From NCBI GenBank assembly GCA_033675265.1, contig JAUJYZ010001255.1, positions 756,665-820,664 on the forward strand: 64,000 bases of DNA. The letters are read 5' to 3'. Below the pieces are notes generated by a model, which worked only from the letters and a program-made list of their open reading frames with translations, ran no database searches and was not told the DNA's origin. Position 1 is the stretch's first letter; the number at the start of each line of letters is the position of its first letter. The translations under genes and the position numbers were made by a program. This stretch comes from Actinostola sp. cb2023 (Eukaryota; Cnidaria; Anthozoa; Actiniaria; Actinostolidae). This document shows, piece by piece, positions 27,501-34,311 of this stretch.

Positions 27501-30500
27501 CCGCTTAATAGGAGGTGGCTGCTTAATATAGGGTGGCCGCTTAACTGGCCGTCTCTCTAAAAACCTCTCAGTCGCGTTTTCGCTTCTAAAATAAATATCT
27601 CCCAAACTCTAGCTAATGAAAGACTATATCAAGGTTAAAACTAAAACGGGTTTGGTTTGCTTCAAAATATTTTTATTTTATTTTATTTTATTTTTTGAAA
27701 TGATTCCGTCTGAGAGCTGGTCAAGAGGTCAAATTTGCATGAAATTATGCACTTTTTTACGGCGCTGTACAAACTTCGTCTCGCATTACCCAGCGAAACT
27801 TTTTATATCATGTTGTAGATAAATGTATCTAGTTTGTCTAGAGGTAAAGCGTTATTCAATCGGTTCAGCGGTTTATGAGAAAATTAGTTGATAATTAACC
27901 CCACTAAGATCTAACTGAACGGCGGCTCAAAACTACCCAACTTTACTCGATTATTTTGCAAAAGTGGTACCTCGCTGGACTCTCTCATTGACACAATCGG
28001 ATTGAACATCATTTCATTTACACAAATCTGTAAAAACCTGTGTACGTTTTGGATATTTCAAAAGTTACGACAATTTCAGTTGGTGCATGTTAGACGATTT
28101 ACGAATATTAATTAGGTGCAATACTGGTCTCAGATATCTTATCCATATGAAGTTGAAAATAGCTTACCTCCTTCCTAAATCGCTGTATTTGGAAATGTTG
28201 ACCTGGAATGAAGTCTAGCATGGGTAAAATGGGAAACATGAGCGATTTAGGAAGGAGGTAAGCTGTTTTCAACTTCATATGGATAAGATATCTGAGATAT
28301 TGCACCCAATTAATATTCGTAAATCGTCTAACATGCACCAACTGAAATTGTCGTAACTTTTGAAATATCCAAAACGTACACAGGTTTTTACAGATTTGTG
28401 TAAATGAAATGATGTTCAATCAGATTGTGTCAATGAGAGAGTCCAGCGAGGTGCCACTTTTGCAAAATAATCGAGTAAAGTTGGGTAATTTTGAGCCGCC
28501 GTTCAGTTAGGTCTTAGTGGGGTTAATTATCAACTAATTTTCTCATAAACCGCTGAACCGATTGAATAACGCTTTACCTCTAGACAAACTAGATACATTT
28601 ATCTACAACATGATATAAAAAGTTTCGCTGGATAATGCGAGACGAAGTTTGTACAGCGCCGTAAAAAAGTGCATAATTTCATGCAAATTTGACCTCTTGA
28701 CCAGCTCTCAGACGGAATCATTTCAAAAAATAAAATAAAATAAAATAAAAATATTTTGAAGCAAACCAAACCCGTTTTAGTTTTAACCTTGATATAGTCT
28801 TTCATTAGCTAGAGTTTGGGAGATATTTATTTTAGAAGCGAAAACGACTGAGAGGTTTTTAAAGAGACGGCCAGTTAATAGGGGGTGGCTGCTTAATAAG
28901 GTGTGGCCGCTTAATAGGGGATGGCCGTTTAATAGGGGGTGGCCGCTTAATAGTGGGTGGTCGCTTAATAGGGGGTGGCTGCTTAATATAGGGTGGCCGC
29001 TTAATAGGGGGTGGCCGCTTAATAGGAGGTGGCTGCTTAATATAGGGTGGCCGCTTAATAGGAGGTGGCTGCTTAATAGGGGGTGGTCGCTTAATAGGGG
29101 GTGGCCGCTTAATAGGAGGTGGTTGCTTAATATAGGGTGGCCGCTTAATAGGGGGTGGCTGCTTAATAGGGTGTGGTCACTTAATAGGGGGTGGCTGCTT
29201 AATAGGGGTTCAGCAATAACCGATTATTTATGCTTTTAATAACTGTTTCAGAAATTAACCAGGAAGTTTTGGTGACTTTATTTCTTTGTTGCTTTTCAGC
29301 TTCTCAAGCGTCAATCCCACGGTGTCAAACGCATGGACTCTCATCCACATCTACCTTACTGTAAGTATTACTGGCCATCTACTCCTCCCCTACTTCCACC
29401 CAAAAGTGAACCTTCTGGAACCCAACGATGTTCTCTCTCTTAAGCCGGGCGCACACTATACGACTCGACCACGATTCGACTGTCTTGCGGTATACGACTC
29501 GACCACGATTCGACTGTCTTGCGGTATACGACTCGACTTTCTATGGTACCGCACATGTTAAGATCGTTGGGTATTGGCGCATGCGTATTATGCATTAGGC
29601 TAATCTACGTGCTAAAATACTATCATGTGATTGGCTAGTTATTTATAGTAATCGACGAGTGAAAGAAAGACGACGCACCGCACACGAGTCGTAACCTCTA
29701 CGACTACGATAGATAGTCTGTAATGTATCATTTTTGTTTAAATTTGTTGACAAGTTTACAAGTGTTTGATGGATGTTGATTTGGTGTCATGTAGATATCA
29801 CTGGTTCACAAGATGGAAGCGTTCGAATGTGGGAGTTCGGCCATCCGCAACAAATTACTGCACATCGCACTGCAGGCTCATGTCAACGTGTTACCAGAGT
29901 CCATTTCAGTCCATATGGCAACAAGGTTGGTTCGGTCGGTCGGTCGGTCGGTCGGTCGGTCGGTCGGTCGGTCGGTCGGTCGGTCGGTCGGTCAGTCAGT
30001 CAGTCAGTCAGTCAGTCAGTCAGTCAGTCAGTCAGTCAGTCAGTCAGTTAGTTAGGTTAGTAATAGATACAATATGAGCGGCCGATCTGTATGGGATTTA
30101 CAAACTCGAGCCATAGGCGACTTATCGAATCCAACGACGAATAAGTGGATGTTTTACTGTAATTTGGATGATAGGAAACAGTTTGGCCAAGAAAATCCAA
30201 GTTAAAGTTGAATGCAAATGAGGACGATTCTGTATCCGATTTACAAATGTCTGTTACGCTTATGATTTCTATTGTATTTCCCTCATTAATTATTCATGAA
30301 TTTGATAAGTTATGATATTGACATTTCTATAGGGCATACCTATAGTTGCTCTATAAGCTTTACAACCAAGTGGGTTTTTGTGTTTGTTTGTCGAACCGCT
30401 ATTAAAGGTGCAATTTGCAGTCACACGGCTTACAATCATGAGGGAAGTTAGTAAGTTAGTGGGTGGTCACGGCTGGGTGTATTATCTCCTCAGTGATTCT

Positions 30501-33500
30501 TTTACCTCCCTGCAGTTCAGGTAATAGTGAGTGTAGTATATCCAGCTTGTATCATATAGAAGCATCAAGAGTTCCAGACTTCCGGTACGCGCGCAATGCA
30601 TTGTGAGATTATTACAAAGGAAAAGTGAGCACCAATTCTAGACACAGGGAGCCCAAGCTATGTTTTTGCTCACTTGGTGCTCACTTTTCCTTTGTAATAA
30701 TCTCACAATGCATTGCGCGCGTACCGGAAGCCTGGAACTCTTGATGCGTGTATTCTCGTAACCTCCTTGTCTTGGTTTCCCTGTGGTAAAATAGAAAGAG
30801 GGGGACTGTTTAATTAATTTACTGGTTTGATGTGTAGGTTGGTATATCAGACGCGAGTGGTCAAGTGTTATTGTGGCAAGTCAGTTCAACTGGAACATCA
30901 ACAAACAACCCTTTTATGGTAAGGTTTATCAACCACTACCGTAAAGTTCCGAAATTAGCGACCCCCCCCCCGAAAATAGCGACCCCCCAAAAGTAACAGT
31001 AAAAATTGATGCTTGCTAACAAATCCCGAAAGTAACGATCCCCCAAAAGTAGCGATCCCTCCGAAAGTAGCGATCCTCCTCTAGAGTGATGATTAGATTA
31101 GATGGCGAACAGCACTAGTAAACAGCACGTAAAGAGCCAGAACATTTACCGCTACACATAAACAAATGTAACAAAAGCAATAGTCATATTATAATACGTT
31201 CTAGATCCTGTGAATATTCATTGTTTCAGTTAAAATACCGTACACGATGTCGTTTAAGGTACACGGTATGGCTCCTAAAAGTTAACGATTTTAGCACCCC
31301 GAAAGTAGCGACTACCCGAAAGTAGCGACCCCCCGAAAGTAACAGTTACCTGAGGTTGCTAAATCCGAAAGTAACGACCTCGCTACTTTCAGAACTTTAC
31401 GGTAATTTGCTTTCTCATTGGTTTGGATACTCCCATTGTACTCTTTTTTTTTGTCAAATATTTTCGCCGGGTTGGATGTAAATATGCGTGAAGGGGTGGC
31501 AATGGAGCCTTCAAATTCCTAACCATATCGCAGACCTAAAAATGTGATTTTCCTTACCCTACATCCACATACCAGTTAGACTTGTCACAAGTCGTTACAA
31601 ATTTATATCAATTTTCTTTCTAGACATTAAAATGCCATAACAAGCAAACGAACGACTTTGTATTCTTAAGTTCCGCGAGTTACATCGCAACAGCGGGCCA
31701 TTCGTCTGACGGCAAGTAAGTACAAAATGGGGATAGAAAAAAGCTCAAATTGTTGTATCTTAGGCCCATGCTCGAGGATCCATGTCTTAGGCTTTGTCCA
31801 CACGTTTTTATGTGAAAGTTATTTTGTTTTCTCGGTTTTGGACGTTCGCACGTAACGGAAAATGGATCGAAAACGTTTTTCAAAATTGGAGATTTATGAA
31901 AACGCTCTGTCTGTCTGTTTCTGTGGGCTCCTGTGGCTTAGTTCATCGCAAGCCACAGGGAGTCCAGCATGGAAACAGAGGGTGTGAAGTACTGGACAAC
32001 GAAGATTCCAAATGAGCAATTTCAAAGCATGTCGCAAGCGATAAAAAATGGGGTTTCAAACAAAAATGCACAGCATCTAACATTATAATTGTTTTGTGAT
32101 TTCAGCAACGTTGCAACCTGGGATACTTTGGTTCCTCAAAGAAGCTCTCTTGTTCATGGTAAGTTGTGTTGTATGTGGAATTATTTACTGTACAGGCGTG
32201 GATCCTGGAAAAATGTGACCGTTTTCCGAACCGGCAGTTTTTGTACCTTTAAACAAGTTTTTAAGAATAAATTAAACATTCAAGAGAGCTATATTACTGC
32301 TACTTTGACCATTTTCCGAAAACCGGTACAAACCGGTCTGGATCCAGGCCTGATGTACGAGATATAAACCTGCTTGCGTGGTTGTGTATTTGCATCATGT
32401 TTTACAGATTAATTCGTTTGACGCGCGTACGTGTTTTTATCGTGTTCTGCAAATTGTTACCTGAGAAACGGACGTATAATAATTATTGCTCTAACGCACA
32501 AAGACGATACCTGCATTGGACGACGCCCATACGTATCTTCATAACGTCACGTTACACCACAGGCAGCCCAACCATCTCTTCTGAGGCTACTAATTATAAT
32601 AAATAAAAATATATTTGCATGCGTGTGTCTTTTTTGATGAGTTTCCTGTGGTAGAGCGTGCGCAATACGTATTATGTTGGGCTTCCTGTGCACGTCCCGT
32701 AATGCCACCCGCAGAATACTGTATAGAATATTCCATGTTCTACTAACGCCATTCACTATCTGTGGAGTGGATTCTGAGAAATTTTTCATGCAATGCACTT
32801 GGTACTTCTGAATGCGCGAAAACCACACAAAATAAGTATACTAAACAACGTACAATTCTATCACGTGAGTAAAAATAACCCAATACCATCAGGTTTACTT
32901 ATGACACGCTTGCGACCCTCACAAACGCACATGTAGAACATTTTGCAGTTATGCTCTTCAAAATTGACAGTATGTTGTGTTTATGACCTTCTTTCAGCGT
33001 TCACCTGTCATGAAAATGGAGCTCCGTGTATTGCTTTTGTAAAAGGACAACAGTTGCTCATCTCTGGTGGACGAAAAGGAAATATCTGTATCCTTAACTA
33101 ATCATATCAATAGAAAACCGTGCACCTATAGATAGTCAATATTTTGCTTTCTGTCTGCTAATCTTGTTTCAAAAAGATGGCAAGATGGTTTGCTAGAAGT
33201 GTCTCCTGCCTGCTGTTTTGCATTGTTGGTTTGCAATGAATCCCTGGAGATTTCAAGTACAAAGACGCAGCAGCCATGTTGGTGGTACAAACAAGAGAAG
33301 CTAATGAGGAATGCTTTGTTACCAGGAACCAACATGGCTGCCATGACGTCACGTGCAAACCAACAATTAAATACATTGATCCATTTAGTTAAATGTTTCC
33401 TTAATCACGACAAAGGTATATTTGATCTTCGTAAGCAACAATTACGACACACATTTCTGGCACACGATGCATCTGTTAAGAGTATTGTCGTTGACGACAA

Positions 33501-34311
33501 TGAAGACTACTTTATTTCTGCTTCAGAAGATGGTGATATCAAGGTAATACAATAAAAACAATCTCTAATGGAATCATGGGATTGTTTGGGGTACCTTCTC
33601 AGTTGTCATGGAAACAATGACATCATTGCTTTTTCTCAGGAGGGTGTGTGACAATCCATCACGACAAACAATGTTTACTATTTATTGGAATCATGGGATT
33701 GTTTGGGGTACCTTCTCAGTTGTCATGGAAACAATGACATCATTGCTTTATCTCAGGAGGGTGTGTGACAATCCATCACGACAAACAATGTTTACTATTT
33801 ATTGGAATCATGGGATTGTTTGGGGTACCTTCTCAGTTGTCATGGAAACAATGACATCATTGCTTTATCTCAGGAGGGTGTGTGACAATCCATCACGACA
33901 AACAATGTTTACTATTTATTGGAATCATGGGATTGTTTGGGGTGCCTTCCAGTTGTCATGGAAACAATGACATCATTGCTTTATCTCAGGAGGGTGTGTG
34001 ACAATCCATCACGACAAACAATGTTTACTATTTATTGGAATCATGGGATTGTTTGGGGTGCCTTCCACAGTTGTCATGGAAACATTCATATTGTTTATTT
34101 TCACTAGGTTTGGGGTCTAACAATCCATGACGAACTGGAATGTTACCCAAAGGAACATGGTAAAAGTACCTATTTCAAATATGGCTCACAGGGCGTGTCC
34201 CTCCTGCGCATGCCCTCGCCTGGACAACTTTACTCTTGTGGTGGTGATGGTACCTTAAAGTGGCGGCAAGTCTCCTTAAGGGATTCTATTGTCAATACTA
34301 AATTTATGTAA
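1642..34311 (+). CDS. DMXL2: DMX-like protein / rabconnectin-3 alpha (Rav1 homologue), 3' portion of gene
   Basis: Thirty-one exons join with matching phases and GT-AG borders to about 2,864 codons ending in TAA at 34309-34311. The family's usual length is about 3,000 residues. The first exon seen begins mid-codon, so the N-terminal exons are upstream of the window. Family role: DMX-like proteins pair with WDR7 in a RAVE-like complex that promotes V1-Vo assembly of the V-ATPase, and so acidification of endosomes and synaptic vesicles. Landmarks in order are FSFVYLAHPRSVTGFSWR, a long low-complexity and WD-like middle, the Rav1 C-terminal core (DCGLRFLLAMR, YYGWAFHSESEEEL, VGWWVRSNDTLRR, RWRKAALKNAY) and a C-terminal WD40 propeller. 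Exon coordinates are in the four block entries below. A single invertebrate gene would be co-orthologous to DMXL1 and DMXL2; the symbol is given for the family. Confidence 0.93.
1805..2090. repeat. Degenerate (ATTC)n-type simple repeat
   Basis: The intron between the first two visible DMX-like exons is dominated by TTCATTCATTTATCCATTC-type sequence interrupted by non-repeat words. I see no coding or regulatory signal in it. Confidence 0.6.
2829..3135. mobile_element. TIR element (AGTACCGA...TCGGTACT) with CRE-like TGACGTCA in both ends
   Basis: The inverted ends pair AGTACCGACGTGTGACGTCA on the left with TGACGTCATCACTTCGGTAC on the right, followed inwards by AATTTTCGCTT in both orientations. 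It fills most of the intron upstream of the giant exon and is non-coding. TGACGTCA is a cAMP-response-element-like palindrome, but any function is only a guess. Confidence 0.6.
5890..7278. repeat. 77/78 bp minisatellite, about 18 units
   Basis: The unit contains GCTGTTACCTGCTTTATTTA, ACGTGTCACACAGTTTGTAG and GATGTGAGTAGTACTGATTT, then AGGT(T)AAGTATG. Units differ by one T (GTTAAGT or GTAAGT) and by GTGAACG or GACAACG, and between about 6120 and 6590 these variants alternate as a two-unit higher-order pattern. It begins about 75 bp after the exon 3 donor. Many units contain GTGAGTAGTAC, identical to the real donor context at 5817. Confidence 0.95.
7578..18435 (+). CDS. DMXL2: DMX-like, exon block 2 (nine exons: Rav1 C-terminal core)
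   Basis: The exons are 7578-7791, 9999-10207, 10705-10870, 11054-11262, 12019-12189, 14107-14204, 14436-14601, 16802-16931 and 17275-18435. Key stretches are IPPVPLHALLAADKD, PVYFGLAQ, LARLLSYQLTRKQIPGL, DCGLRFLLAMRHHTCLLRSL, SYYGWAFHSESEEELLAM, FGVGWWVRSNDTLRRLIEK, VAKAHFGLKQDPLDCALFYL, FFLLAGSLWDAVQV and FNFYLFLRKHPLIKRR. These form the Rav1 C-terminal helical region used in RAVE assembly. The last exon (1,161 bp) carries a lineage-specific repeat at 17857-18078. A glycine run (GGPGGGGGGY) lies in the fourth exon of the block. Long minisatellites fill the introns at 7.8-10.0 kb and 12.2-14.1 kb. Confidence 0.92.
8164..8300. other. Fold-back with hammerhead-like core between 38 bp inverted arms
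   Basis: Arms at 8164-8201 and 8259-8300 are inverted copies (TTCTTCAACCTTAGTTTTAA). Between them, 8230-8254 reads CTGAAGATGGGCGCTTAGCC followed by CGAAA. This fits CUGANGA, a perfect GGGC/GCCC stem, then GAAA, the conserved core and stem II of a hammerhead ribozyme. Stems I and III and a cleavage triplet are not convincingly resolved. Hammerhead motifs are known in Penelope-like terminal repeats, so this may be a relic of one. Confidence 0.4.
8466..9978. repeat. 27 bp minisatellite with 623 bp higher-order duplication
   Basis: The unit is about ACCATCACCATGACGACCTT followed by CGTTATT. Variants (CCTCCG or CCTTCG, GACAAC or GACGAC, TTCGTTATTCGTTATT) recur in the same order 623 bp apart: TTATTGCC at 8717 and 9340, and GTTAATACC at 8981 and 9604. 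It occupies the intron before the exon at 9999 and ends within about 20 bp of its acceptor. Frames with HGDGNNEGR or TTFVITITM repeats are products of the array. Confidence 0.95.
10208..10704. other. Intron with no recognisable feature beyond a pyrimidine-rich tract
   Basis: Intron between exons 9999-10207 and 10705-10870. A CT-rich stretch lies at about 10400-10560. I see no gene or repeat unit in it. Confidence 0.6.
11360..11549. mobile_element. MITE, family B, with poly-A-rich interior
   Basis: The left end is TAGAGTTTGTATGACTG and the right end is CAGTCATACGAAATCTGCTC. GTTTTTCACAGTCATAAGAA recurs in tandem near the right side, separated by A-rich tracts. It is related to the copy at 1065-1205. 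Confidence 0.6.
11550..12018. other. Intron remainder, no feature seen
   Basis: Unique-looking AT-rich intron sequence between the family B MITE and the acceptor of exon 12019-12189. I see no coding potential or repeat. Confidence 0.5.
12190..13848. repeat. CTATCTCACTCA-type minisatellite, 1.66 kb
   Basis: Mixed 8 and 12 bp words (CTCACTCA, CTATCTCACTCA) begin at the donor GT of exon 12019-12189 and run to 13848. Longer blocks recur, such as TCACTCACTATTTCACTCAC followed by a TCTCTCACTCAC variant at about 12540, 13110, 13270 and 13500, showing higher-order duplication. Several frames are open throughout (poly SLTH/SHSL); they are not genes. Confidence 0.95.
14711..16330. mobile_element. 1.6 kb non-autonomous TIR element with internal duplication
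   Basis: The ends are inverted copies of CATTACAAAAAAGAGCAGGG, extending through GACTGGGA. Inside, a segment of about 150 bp starting TTTTTCAAACGTGGAATAAA occurs at about 15289 and again at 15688. The right end also has CTCGGGCTTCCTTCGGAAGG, a small hairpin. No transposase frame is visible. It lies in the DMX-like intron between 14601 and 16802. Confidence 0.65.
16501..16645. mobile_element. MITE, family C (TIR TAGAGTGCAAACCATATGTC)
   Basis: The ends are TAGAGTGCAAACCATATGTC and its inverted copy GACATATGGTTTGCACTCTA, followed inwards by CGTGAAA/TTTCATG. The interior is short and AT-rich with ACTAAATAGT words. The TAGAGTG tip is shared with families A, B and D. Confidence 0.75.
16932..17274. 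other. Intron with a poly-C tract
   Basis: A run of C lies at about 17060-17082. Otherwise the sequence looks unique and I see no gene. Confidence 0.5.
17857..18078 (+). repeat. In-frame DFDWSKPVSSKLGG amino-acid repeat inside DMX-like
   Basis: Four successive copies run DLDWSQPVSSKLGG, DFDWSKPVSSKLGG, DFDWSKPVSSNLGG and DFDWSKPVSSKLN, the later ones separated by TGLDNSS(E/D). The DNA unit is about 66 bp and the inner copies are almost identical, so the expansion looks recent. Other DMX-like proteins have related single DWS/DWG words in this acidic linker as I recall them, but I do not know of a four-fold array. Its function is unknown; it may be a flexible linear-motif tract. Confidence 0.85.
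18627..18785. mobile_element. MITE, family A, short copy
   Basis: Starts TAGAGTCGTTTTCGTATGAG and ends CTCATACGAAAACAACTCTA. The interior holds GATTGGATGAG and TTTTTGATTGGTTC words. It is flanked by GAT/GGT-rich simple sequence in the intron after 18435. Confidence 0.75.
18870..26956 (+). CDS. DMXL2: DMX-like, exon block 3 (eleven exons: central linker between Rav1 core and C-terminal propeller)
   Basis: The exons are 18870-19031, 19936-20138, 20473-20611, 20969-21280, 21807-22030, 22162-22417, 22975-23182, 25035-25173, 26156-26245, 26395-26531 and 26851-26956. Recognisable stretches are MNMELLLLLHEVERCRFLL, SDCIYQSL, CVAVYLSLLSVAWST, MWGRAFGGGVKV, the acidic YDSDEDEGDSSDDEEYESEG, YGWSLMNYSISKLAL, FPGPPRDFISQFPVSYE, VKRLWRSLVHQESIQEMIIG and INSFCINQANPNVIAVATL. 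Order and spacing match the region of DMXL proteins between the Rav1 core and the last WD repeats. Several introns hold TIR elements and long arrays. Confidence 0.92.
19050..19900. repeat. CCTT-rich polypyrimidine array
   Basis: Begins as TCCCTCCTTTCC/TCCCTTACTCCC words, becomes pure (CCTT)n at about 19400-19598, then a TTGTTTCCTGCCTTCC variant. It occupies most of the intron between exons ending at 19031 and starting at 19936. The + strand is almost free of purines in the core, so a triplex-prone (H-DNA) tract is plausible. Proline/serine frames through it are not genes. Confidence 0.95.
20288..20375. repeat. Poly-C tracts
   Basis: Two long C runs (about 20288-20316 and 20335-20374) with short CATCACA interruptions lie in the intron before 20473. 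Lengths of such runs are unreliable in most assemblies. Confidence 0.85.
20612..20968. other. Intron, no feature seen
   Basis: Unique-looking sequence between exons 20473-20611 and 20969-21280. Nothing supportable was found. Confidence 0.5.
21600..21705. mobile_element. Small CAGTGAAACCTCTTGTAAGC element
   Basis: The left end is CAGTGAAACCTCTTGTAAGC followed by GACCACC; the right side is GGTGGTCGCTTACAAGAGGT, its inverted counterpart. It is one of several elements in the window with a CAGT(G/C)(A/G)AACC tip and internal GGTGGTCGCTTA words (22425, 35720, 37644). Confidence 0.6.
22425..22850. mobile_element. Element with GGTGGTCGCTTACAAGGG subrepeats
   Basis: Begins AGTGGAACCTCTCGTATGCG then ACCACC and contains five or more GGTGGTCGCTTACAAGGG words. 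GGGGTAATACCTACAGA occurs twice (about 22588 and 22836), with unique sequence between. It is in the intron before exon 22975-23182. Confidence 0.6.
23283..23870. mobile_element. MITE, family A, with five-fold internal amplification
   Basis: The termini match family A (TAGAGTTGTTTTCACATGAG and CTCATACGACTCTA). The interior is a 110 bp unit starting CCGTATCCAAGCATTCTGAT at 23305, 23415, 23525, 23635 and 23750. Each unit repeats GGTTGAGCAATGATTTTG, GGTTGAATAGATG, TTCGCACGAGTGGGAAGTAG and TTACGGTGCC, so each carries an internal near-copy of the TIR. It lies in the intron after exon 22975-23182. Confidence 0.85.
23950..24975. repeat. (TGT/TGC)n trinucleotide array, 1 kb
   Basis: Mostly TTG with TGC and TAT interruptions and recurring TTCTTGTAGATGTTG or TTTTTGTAGATGTTG words. 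It gives poly-Cys, poly-Leu, poly-Val and poly-Gln frames, none of which is a gene. It lies in the intron before exon 25035-25173. Confidence 0.95.
25189..25656. mobile_element. Fold-back MITE (TIR TTTAAAGTGCCTATAACCCC)
   Basis: Arms of about 120 bp are inverted: TTTAAAGTGCCTATAACCCC TGTGAGTTTG on the left and CAAACTCACA GGGGTTATAGGCACTTTAA on the right. Both continue through ATCGATTATATATTAAGTGA and TGCAGGTTTCAG. It starts about 15 bp after the donor of exon 25035-25173, so the whole element lies next to a splice site. Confidence 0.8.
25657..26155. other. Intron remainder with ATGATGATGC array
   Basis: After a unique-looking stretch, 25978-26113 is a (GATGATGCAT)n array giving poly-His frames on the - strand. 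No gene is seen. Confidence 0.7.
26532..26850. other. Intron with dispersed CCCTGTGG-type motifs
   Basis: Inverted ACAGGGAGCCCAA at about 26652, CCACAGGGAACCCA at about 26690 and TTGGGTTTCCTGTG at 26739. The block between the first two matches, in reverse, a block at 32640-32692. A short CAGCAG run follows at about 26763. No gene. Confidence 0.6.
27029..27540. repeat. 18 bp minisatellite GGGGGTGGCCGCTTAATA (left block)
   Basis: About 28 units of GGTGGCCGCTTAATAGGG with T/C, CTGC and ATAGGG variants. The block is split from a matching block at 28879-29210 by a 1.34 kb fold-back in the same orientation. The unit resembles the internal words of the CAGTCAAACC-tipped elements. Pro-Ile-Lys-Arg frames here are not genes. 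Confidence 0.95.
27541..28878. mobile_element. 1.34 kb fold-back element inserted in the minisatellite
   Basis: Left arm 27541-28186 and right arm 28239-28878 are nearly identical inverted repeats of about 640 bp (outer GGCCGTCTCT...AGAGACGGCC, inner CTTACCTCCTTCCTAAATCG and its complement) around a spacer of about 52 bp. Mismatches are scattered single bases (CAATCGGATTG/CAATCAGATTG). The same 68-codon frame occurs once in each arm and is a by-product. No transposase is visible. Confidence 0.85.
28879..29210. repeat. 18 bp minisatellite GGGGGTGGCCGCTTAATA (right block)
   Basis: Same unit and orientation as 27029-27540, about 18 copies, ending near TTAATAGGGGTTCAGC about 90 bp before the acceptor of exon 29300-29360. 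Confidence 0.95.
29300..34311 (+). CDS. DMXL2: DMX-like, exon block 4 (eight exons: C-terminal WD40 propeller and stop)
   Basis: The exons are 29300-29360, 29795-29925, 30838-30918, 31624-31715, 32106-32158, 32998-33087, 33416-33543 and 34108-34311. The translation runs KRQSHGVKRMDSHPHLPY, ITGSQDGSVRMWEF, VHFSPYGNKVGISDASGQVL, YIATAGHSSDGNNVATWDTL, LLISGGRKGNICIFDLR, FLAHDASVKSIVVDDNEDY, ISASEDGDIKVWGL and LYSCGGDGTLKWRQVSL. It ends DSIVNTKFM and TAA. Repeated GH and WD dipeptides mark WD40 blades. The donor at 29926 opens straight into a (GGTC)n array, and the last intron carries a 117 bp tandem repeat. Confidence 0.93.
29361..29794. other. Intron with possible degenerate TIR element
   Basis: From about 29445 the sequence GGGCGCACACTATACGACTC is followed by a tandem duplication of TATACGACTCGACCACGATT CGACTGTCTTGCGG. 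Near 29675 GACGCACCGCACACGAGTCG may be a diverged inverted end. No gene. Confidence 0.4.
29926..30052. repeat. (GGTC)n then (AGTC)n tetranucleotide array at a splice donor
   Basis: The donor GT of exon 29795-29925 opens straight into TTGGTTCGGTCGGTCGG, continuing as (GGTC)n and then (AGTC)n. All three forward frames are open through it (SVGR/SVSQ), so intron retention would not stop at once. The rest of the intron to 30561 is unique-looking. Confidence 0.95.
30562..30747. mobile_element. Palindromic MITE (GCATCAAGAGTTCCAG...)
   Basis: Arms of about 85 bp are inverted: GCATCAAGAGTTCCAGACTT with CCTGGAACTCTTGATGC, continuing through CCGGTACGCGCGCAATGCAT and TTACAAAGGAAAAGTGAGCA. A CACAGGGAGCCCAA motif lies in the loop. 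Confidence 0.8.
30938..31403. mobile_element. TIR element with GAAAGTAGCGACCCCC subrepeats
   Basis: The left end is ACCGTAAAGTTCCGAAATTA and the right end is TTTCAGAACTTTACGGT. Subterminal words CCGAAAGTAGCGACCCCC repeat on both sides in the same orientation. It is non-coding and begins about 20 bp after the donor of exon 30838-30918. Confidence 0.7.
31716..32105. other. Intron, no gene; CCTGTGG motifs
   Basis: Contains GGGCTCCTGTGGCTT at 31926 and the inverted AGCCACAGGGAGTCCA at 31951, which together form a small hairpin. Nothing else is supportable. Confidence 0.5.
32191..32357. mobile_element. Small TIR element (ACAGGCGTGGATCC...)
   Basis: The left end is TACAGGCGTGGATCC and the right end is GGATCCAGGCCTGATGTA, imperfect inverted copies. 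The interior has two ATTTTCCGAA/GTTTTCCGAA words and GTACAAACCGGT. The remaining intron (32358-32997) holds two CCTGTGG motif pairs and no gene. Confidence 0.5.
33223..33366. mobile_element. Small inverted-repeat element in penultimate visible DMX-like intron region
   Basis: TTGTTGGTTTGCA at the left and TGCAAACCAACAA at the right are perfect inverted ends. Inner AGCCATGTTGGTGG and ACCAACATGGCTGCC also pair. Non-coding. Confidence 0.5.
33570..34090. repeat. 117 bp tandem repeat, four full units plus a partial
   Basis: GGAATCATGGGATTGTTTGG recurs at 33570, 33687, 33804, 33921 and 34037. Each unit includes TTATCTCAGGAGGGTGTGTG ACAATCCATCACGAC, resembling the acceptor and first bases of the final DMX-like exon (GGTCTAACAATCCATGACGA). 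The METMTSLLYLRRVC-type frame is a by-product. Confidence 0.95.

Noticed and set aside
27616..28805. 68-codon frame found once on each strand (MKDYIKVKTKTGLVCF...)
   Set aside because: It is present twice only because it lies in both arms of the fold-back; no homologue is recognised.
26889..29239. Repeat proteins RWPLNRGW / PPIKRP
   Set aside because: Translations of the 18 bp minisatellite on the two strands.
33608..34107. 120-codon METMTSLLYLRRVCDNPSRQ repeat frame as a small gene
   Set aside because: It is a 117 bp (39 codon) tandem repeat in an intron; the frame stays open only because the unit length is a multiple of three.
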